Source: Galerina marginata (Eukaryota; Basidiomycota; Agaricomycetes; Agaricales; Galerinaceae). From it: a DNA stretch of 64,000 nucleotides. Position numbers and translations under genes: made by a program. The stretch lies in the NCBI GenBank assembly GCA_023014335.1, contig JAECYW010000006.1, forward strand, positions 1,426,001-1,490,000, in the 5' to 3' direction. The notes under the pieces were generated by a model, which was given only the letters and a program-made list of their open reading frames with translations, ran no database searches and was not told the origin of the DNA. Below, one piece after another: positions 59,012-64,000 of this stretch (position 1 is the first letter of the stretch; each line of letters opens with the position of its first letter).

Positions 59012-60103
59012 ATGCCTCCAGACTTCGTTGCGGGTGTCAAGTATCAAATTCAGAGTGCCAATTTTGGAGTCTCCTTCGAGCGAGCATTGTCCGCGTCAAA
59101 TCAAGGTGGCGCAGAACATCGCATCGTGCGTTCTTTCAGATTACATCTTTTCATGCGCAGAGTAAGATCATTTGGCACCAGTGGGACATCAAGCCAGAAG
59201 GAAACGGTAAGTATACGATCATGAATGGCTTAGACGGGAGATACCTCTCTGTCGAAAGACGTGGAATAGGCGGTGCTTTCGTGCCAGTGCTCTCTGCAAT
59301 CGCACCTCCGTGGGCCCCGCAATGGGAGATAAATGGGAACTCTAATATCTACACGTGAGCTCACCCCGCACTTTCTTGCAGGACCTTGCTCAAAGCTCGA
59401 TATAGGCTTCTCGTAGAGATTGAGGTTGGAAAAGATGGCCGACGGACTACTTTCGCGCTGACATTGAAAGATAATCATGTAAGCACTTTCAAGTCCACGT
59501 CGATTTCAAGGATCTTAGAATTAATATCTACCTCTGTGTTTAGGCCGCCCTGGAATGGCAGACAGCAAAGGTGAGCCTTGAGCGAATGAACCTCACGCCC
59601 ACTGCCCTGATACCTAACACCTCATGCTTTGTGTGCACACTCAGCAAGCCGGTGCGTCTTCCAATCAATCGTGGCGCATCTCGTCAACCCCAGAACGCCA
59701 AGCGACCGCTGGAACGGAGCCTCAAAATTTCTTCAACAACATATCCAGAGAACCAGGACCTTCCTCCGGTGCTAATGGCGCACCTACGCAGGGCAGGGCA
59801 GGTGGACTAAAGCCGGAGGATCTGTTCAACCAAATCTTCGGAGGAAGTAATCCCTCCGGAACAGGAGCGACTTCAGCGAACCCTCAGCAGATCTTTAGAG
59901 AAATGTTCGAGGAAGAACGGCGGCCGTCTGGTGCTAGAGCCAGAGCGCCTGGTCCTACGCAGGGCCAGACAACGGGCGGACCTCGGTCTGAGACTCACTA
60001 CGACCAGCCGTATGGAGAACAACCACTGGCAGGCTTTAACGCAGCGGACCCTCAGGAGCTTTTTAACCAGTTATTTGGGCACGGGCGGGCTTTTAGAGGC
60101 TGA
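59012..60103 (+). CDS. Beta-trefoil (ricin-B-like) domain protein with repeated short C-terminal motif
   Basis: Proposed exons 59012-59125, 59161-59354, 59382-59478, 59544-59570 and 59645-60103 give 296 aa in phase. The N-terminal half shows beta-trefoil-type repeats: IIWHQWDIKPEGNGKYTIMN, GLDGRYLSVERRG and PWAPQWEINGNS, as in ricin-B-like lectins. The C-terminal half is low-complexity Gly/Pro/Ser/Gln-rich and carries four related motifs: EPQNFFNNIS, KPEDLFNQIF, NPQQIFREMF and DPQELFNQLF. The first and second introns would be only 35 and 27 nt, shorter than any other in this window; a frameshift or another splice choice cannot be excluded. Possible role in carbohydrate binding; inference only. 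Confidence 0.6.
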
Positions 60104-60700
60104 GCGCTCTGAGCGTTTGTTTCGACGATTCGAACAAAAGCCGTGCTGAGATTTTTCGGCCGGTTATCATTCTATTTGAAATCTCTGCCAATTTTTAAAA
60201 TGAAAGATTAGAGGCCAAGCCGATATTTTTTATCATGGGAAAAATCCCTGCCGATTTTTCGTGGGACACTTTTTTTCCAAGTCCCAATCTGTTTCTGCTA
60301 CAAACTGTTCTTCTCCTCCTTCATGATCATTCAAAACCGCGAACGTTATTGACCTGCGTACTCTCTAGTAACGACGCATGCTGACCTGGCCGGGCTTATT
60401 TCCCCTTTTTTTTACCTGCACGGTCAGCCTGGTTTGCACGAAGCGACCGCGAAATTTTTCACAAGTACGTGAAAGCACGACCGTCCATCTCATGATCCAT
60501 CTCATCCTGATTCCAGAGCCGCCAAAGACGCTGCTACCGTCCACGCCGGACTCGCCAAGGTTCTAATTTTTGAGTTCTCTCGTGCATGCCAACTCGGAGC
60601 CCCGATTTGGAATGCGAAAGCGAAAACGAAACGGGAATGACAAGAAACCGGCTCCTGTTCTTGAGCTTCCTGGTGGAAGTTTAACGTTGGTGGCTTGGCC
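60104..60700. other. Transition into the repeat array
   Basis: 3' flank of the previous gene. A degenerate stretch near 60590-60660 shares GAAAGCGAAAACGAAACGGG-type sequence with the array units to the right and may be a worn partial copy. Confidence 0.35.
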
Positions 60701-63700
60701 ACTCTACAATCGTGGTTCTTAACTCTTGAAGCTTGAGGTGCGGATTCAAAGTTTTTTCCCTTTTTGCATCTTCCCGTTTGAGAAATTGTTACTTTAATTG
60801 CTTCACGTCTTCCTGCTTTACTTCTTCCTGCTTTCTGCGAGCTGTCTGGGGTGGGCAATCACATGCACACTCCTTCTCCGTATCAGTTGTCGCAATTTTG
60901 TTGCGTCGGATCTCTGTTTTTTCTCTTTTTTCTCGTTCTTTCGCACGCTTTTGCTTTGCTTTCACGATTTGCCTGGCAGCTGGTAGGTAAATGCAATAAC
61001 TCGGAAGACGGAACCGATAACAGCACCACTCGACCGGTCCACACATATCATCTCGCCCCCAACGAGCAAGTCGCCCGATGCCTTGGTGCTGGCGAGCTCG
61101 TCGGTAGCAGAGTGCGTTTTCTATCTTGAGGTGCTCATTTTGTCGCTTCTTTCCGTGTTCGGTGTTCGCTGCGTACCGCTTTTCTGCTTCCATATTCATT
61201 TATTTTTTGCCTTTTTTGTTCTTTCTTTCTTTCTTTATTTATTGCCGTTTGAGAAACCACTACTTCGTGATCAACTGCTTCACGTTTTCCTGCTTTACTT
61301 CTTCTTTCTGCTTTCTGCGAGCTGTCTGGTTGGGCAGTCACATATACATACCTTCTCCTTCTCTTTATCAGTTGTCGCGACTCATTGCGCAATGCGCTGG
61401 ATCTAAATTCTGAATCTTTGCTCTTTTGTTCGTTCTTTTGCACTTGGTTTGCTTTCACGATTTGCTTTCACATGGTTTGTTTTCGCAGTTTTTCCTGGCA
61501 GCTGATATATAAATGCAACATGAACGCGAAAGATGAAAGACGGAACCGAGAACAGCACCACTCGACCGAGCCACAATGTCTCTTCACCCCCATGAGCCTG
61601 TCGCCCGAGTCCTGGTGCTAGTGAACTCGTCGGGGGTTTCTCTGATAGGCATAGCTTCCGTTCTTGTGGCGCTGTTTTTATCCTCAAGAGTCTTTTTCGG
61701 TGTTCGGTGTTTACTGCATCCCGCTTTTCTTCTTTTCTCCTTCCTGTTTGGTTTTTGAACCTTGAGGCGTGAGCTCAAAGTTTTTTTTCCTTATCATTTG
61801 AGAAATTGCTACTTCATGATCAACTGCTTCACATCTTCTTGCTTCACTTCTACTTTCTACTCTCTGCTTTCTGCGAGCTGTCTGGACTGGGAAGTCGCAT
61901 ATCTTCTCTTGATCAGTTACCGCGAGTCATCTCCGTTCTTTGCTTGGAATTTTTTGCCCTCTTACAATTGCTTTTATTTTGCTTTCATGATTTACCTAGC
62001 AGCTGATAGGTAAATGCAATGCGAGCGTAGAAAACGAATCATGAAAGGCGAAACGGAGAACAGTACCACTCGGCGGGACAAGTATCGCCTCGCCTCCAAC
62101 GAGCCCGCCGTCCGACCCCTGGGTACTAGCGACCTCGTCAGGGGCTCGCAAGAAATTGATGCAGCCGTCCTTGTGGTGCTGGTTTTGTTGTTCCGTGTCT
62201 TTTCGGTGTTCGGTGTCAGCTACGTCGCTTTTCTCCTTTTCTCCTGGCCTTCCTATTTGTTTTTGAGCCTCTAGGCGCGGTTTCAAAGTTTTTTTGTGCC
62301 CTTACCTTTGGATTGCTTACACCATTTTGTTTCTTCTTTTTGCCTTGCCTCTTGCATTGCTTACACCGTTTTCCTTTTCCTTAGCAGTTGGTAGGTAAAA
62401 CGCAATCCGAACGCGGAATACGAGATACGCAACCGAAAACAGCACCACTCAACCGCATTGCACGCGCCTCCACGAGCCCGTTGCTTGATCCCTTCGTGCT
62501 AGCGAGCTCGTTGGGGGCTTATCAAAACCAGTTGAGGCTGTTTCTGCTGTTTTGCGTTGGTTCTACGTTCTGTGTTCTGTGTTCTGTGTTCGCTGCCTTT
62601 TCTCCTAGTCATCGTCGCGCTAGATCTCGCGGAACGCGAAAGACGAAAAGCGGATCCAGAACCCAAAACAGCACCACTCGACTGGACACAAATCTCGCCT
62701 CACCCCACGAGCCTGTCGCCCGCGCCCGCCATCTGACCGCTGGGTGCTAGCGAGCTCTTCGGGTGTTACATATTGCTGTTGAAAGATTGGCCGTGTCGTT
62801 GGGGTGCTACTTTTTCTCGCTCAGAGCCTTTTGCGGTGTTTCGAAGTTCGCTGTGTCTCGCAGCCCGCTTCCGCTTTTCTCCTTTTCTCCTGGTCTTCCT
62901 GTTTTGTTATCGAGTCTCGAGGTGCAGTTTCGAACTTTTTTTGGCTGTTTCTTTTTTTGTCTCAACTTACCGTTTGAGAAGTTCGCCAACTTCGTGATCA
63001 ATTGCTTCACATATTATTTCCTGCTTCAAATTTGCTTTATTTACTCGGTCCGAGTCCTCCTGGCGGCTCGCAGCTGTTAGGTAAAAAGCAACACGAATTT
63101 AACGCGAAAGGCGAAAGACGGGACCGTTGAAAACAGCACCGCTCGACCCACCTATCGCCCCCACGACTCGTCCGATCCCTCGACGCTAGTGAGCTCGTGG
63201 GGGCTTGTATTGTGGAGATAATCTTGTGGTGCTGTTTTTGTCGCTCGGAGTACTAGTCTTTTTCGATGTTCGATGTTCGGTGTTCGGTGTTCGGGGCTTG
63301 GTGATTCCTGCTTTTCTCCTAGTTGTCCGAGTCGTTGCGCTGGATCTCTGTTTTTGTTCATTGCTTTTTGCTCGGATTTGTTCGTTTTTTTTTTGCTCTT
63401 GATTTTGCTTTTCTTTCACGATTTTCGCATGGGAGCTGATACTACAGGAAAACACGATACGAACGAGGGAAACGAAGACGAAAAGCGGGACCGAAAACGG
63501 CAGCACTCGACCATATCGCCCCCCACGAACCTGCTGCCCGATTTCTCGGTGCGAGTGTGCTCGTCGGGGGCTATGGCAGAATGCGATTAACTCTGCTGCT
63601 GTTTTTAATCCTCTTTTTCGGTGTTTCGTGTTCGTTGCTTCCTGCTCCTTTTTTCCTTCTCTTTGGCCAGTGGGAGGTTACTTTCTGGTTTTTTCGTGAC

Positions 63701-64000
63701 GCTGCGCAGACCTTTGGCTTGGATCTGCGTCTTTTCCTTTTCATTTTCATTTCGCCAAACCTACGATGTGGGTCCAGACCCTACTCTAGATTCAGCTGCA
63801 TTTAAATTGCGAACGCGGAAGACGAAAGAGAGAAGCGAAAAAAAAAAAAAACAAAAACAGCAGTACTCGAGACTATCGCCCCCACGAGCGCGTTGCCCGA
63901 TCTCTCGGTGCTAGCGAGCTCGTCTGGGGCTCGCAAAGTACTTTGGTTATGCTGTTTTTGATCCGCTTTTTTGGTGTTCGGTGTACGCTGCTTCCTGCTT
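60700..64000 (+). repeat. Degenerate tandem repeat array running off the right edge
   Basis: A composite unit recurs at least eight times. Its best kept core reads AACAGCACCACTCGACC, then about 30 bases, CACGAGCCCGTCGCCCGATC, then GGTGCTAGCGAGCTCGTCGG. Cores lie near 61019-61109, 61551-61640, 62059-62148, 62438-62520, 62665-62763, 63131-63206, 63494-63572 and 63855-63932. Each core is preceded by AGCTGGTAGGTAAATGCAA and GAACGCGAAAGACGAAAAGC stretches and followed by GTGGTGCTGTTTTTG and TTTTTCGGTGTTCGGTGTTC. Between cores are T/C-rich tracts with CTTCGTGATCAACTGCTTCAC and CTGCTTTCTGCGAGCTGTC. Spacing varies from about 230 to 530 bp. The many frames here have no family features. Confidence 0.75.

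Noticed and set aside
59203..59265. GTAAGT...GAATAG as a normal-sized intron in the trefoil-like gene
   Set aside because: It would remove KYTIMNGLDGRYLSV, which looks like a genuine beta-trefoil segment; kept only as an alternative.
61019..63932. Repeated cores in the right-edge array as a possible CRISPR array or rRNA/tRNA cluster
   Set aside because: Units are degenerate, spacing is irregular (about 230-530 bp), spacers share sequence, and no cloverleaf or rRNA signature is present; the genome is eukaryotic.

Overview
The window is nuclear DNA from a filamentous basidiomycete, most likely an Agaricomycete. The evidence is its gene structure (many short exons joined by GT-AG introns, mostly 45-65 nt) and its gene content: several F-box-like proteins, DUF6533 and DUF6535 membrane proteins, a fungalysin, a type I metacaspase, an aromatic-acid-exporter-like transporter and small secreted proteins. 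No bacterial, organellar, rRNA or tRNA signal was seen. All exon structures below were worked out by hand from splice sites, reading phase and family conservation.

Layout. 1-2.5 kb: the end of one gene and a small two-helix membrane protein. 2.9-4.5 kb: a young non-autonomous LTR element sitting 15 bp upstream of a DUF6533 gene. 6.0-9.8 kb: NSE3 (SMC5/6 complex) and a phosphoinositide phospholipase C. 10.1-17.0 kb: a 12-exon cytochrome P450, an F-box protein and a 2-Cys peroxiredoxin. 18.4-21.1 kb: an F-box/LRR-like gene of uncertain integrity and a mucin-like single-pass membrane protein. 22.7-30.6 kb: a decayed locus with a fungalysin gene broken by a Tc1/mariner-type MITE. This fungalysin carries a C-terminal extra domain, and the same domain stands alone as a gene in inverted orientation about 7 kb away; two copies of a 43-bp palindrome lie between. 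31.8-34.2 kb: an F-box protein and a cysteine-rich secreted peptide. 35.7-47.5 kb: three large minus-strand membrane proteins (ZIP zinc transporter, ArAE-type transporter, DUF6535 protein), with a degraded copy of the ArAE 3' exon between the first two. 48.1-51.2 kb: a 25-exon metacaspase whose prodomain is built from repeated mini-exons. 51.6-55.1 kb: two tandem F-box paralogues. 55.9-56.4 kb: a small secreted protein with dibasic sites. 59.0-60.1 kb: a beta-trefoil-like protein with a repeated short C-terminal motif. From about 60.7 kb to the right edge: a degenerate tandem repeat array with no recognisable gene.

No single pathway ties the window together. Housekeeping genes (NSE3, PLC, peroxiredoxin, ZIP, metacaspase) alternate with fast-evolving accessory genes. 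The least explained parts are the protease-fused domain and its inverted partner, the mini-exon array in the metacaspase, the short-motif repeat protein at 59 kb with its apparently ultra-short introns, and the tandem array at the right edge.
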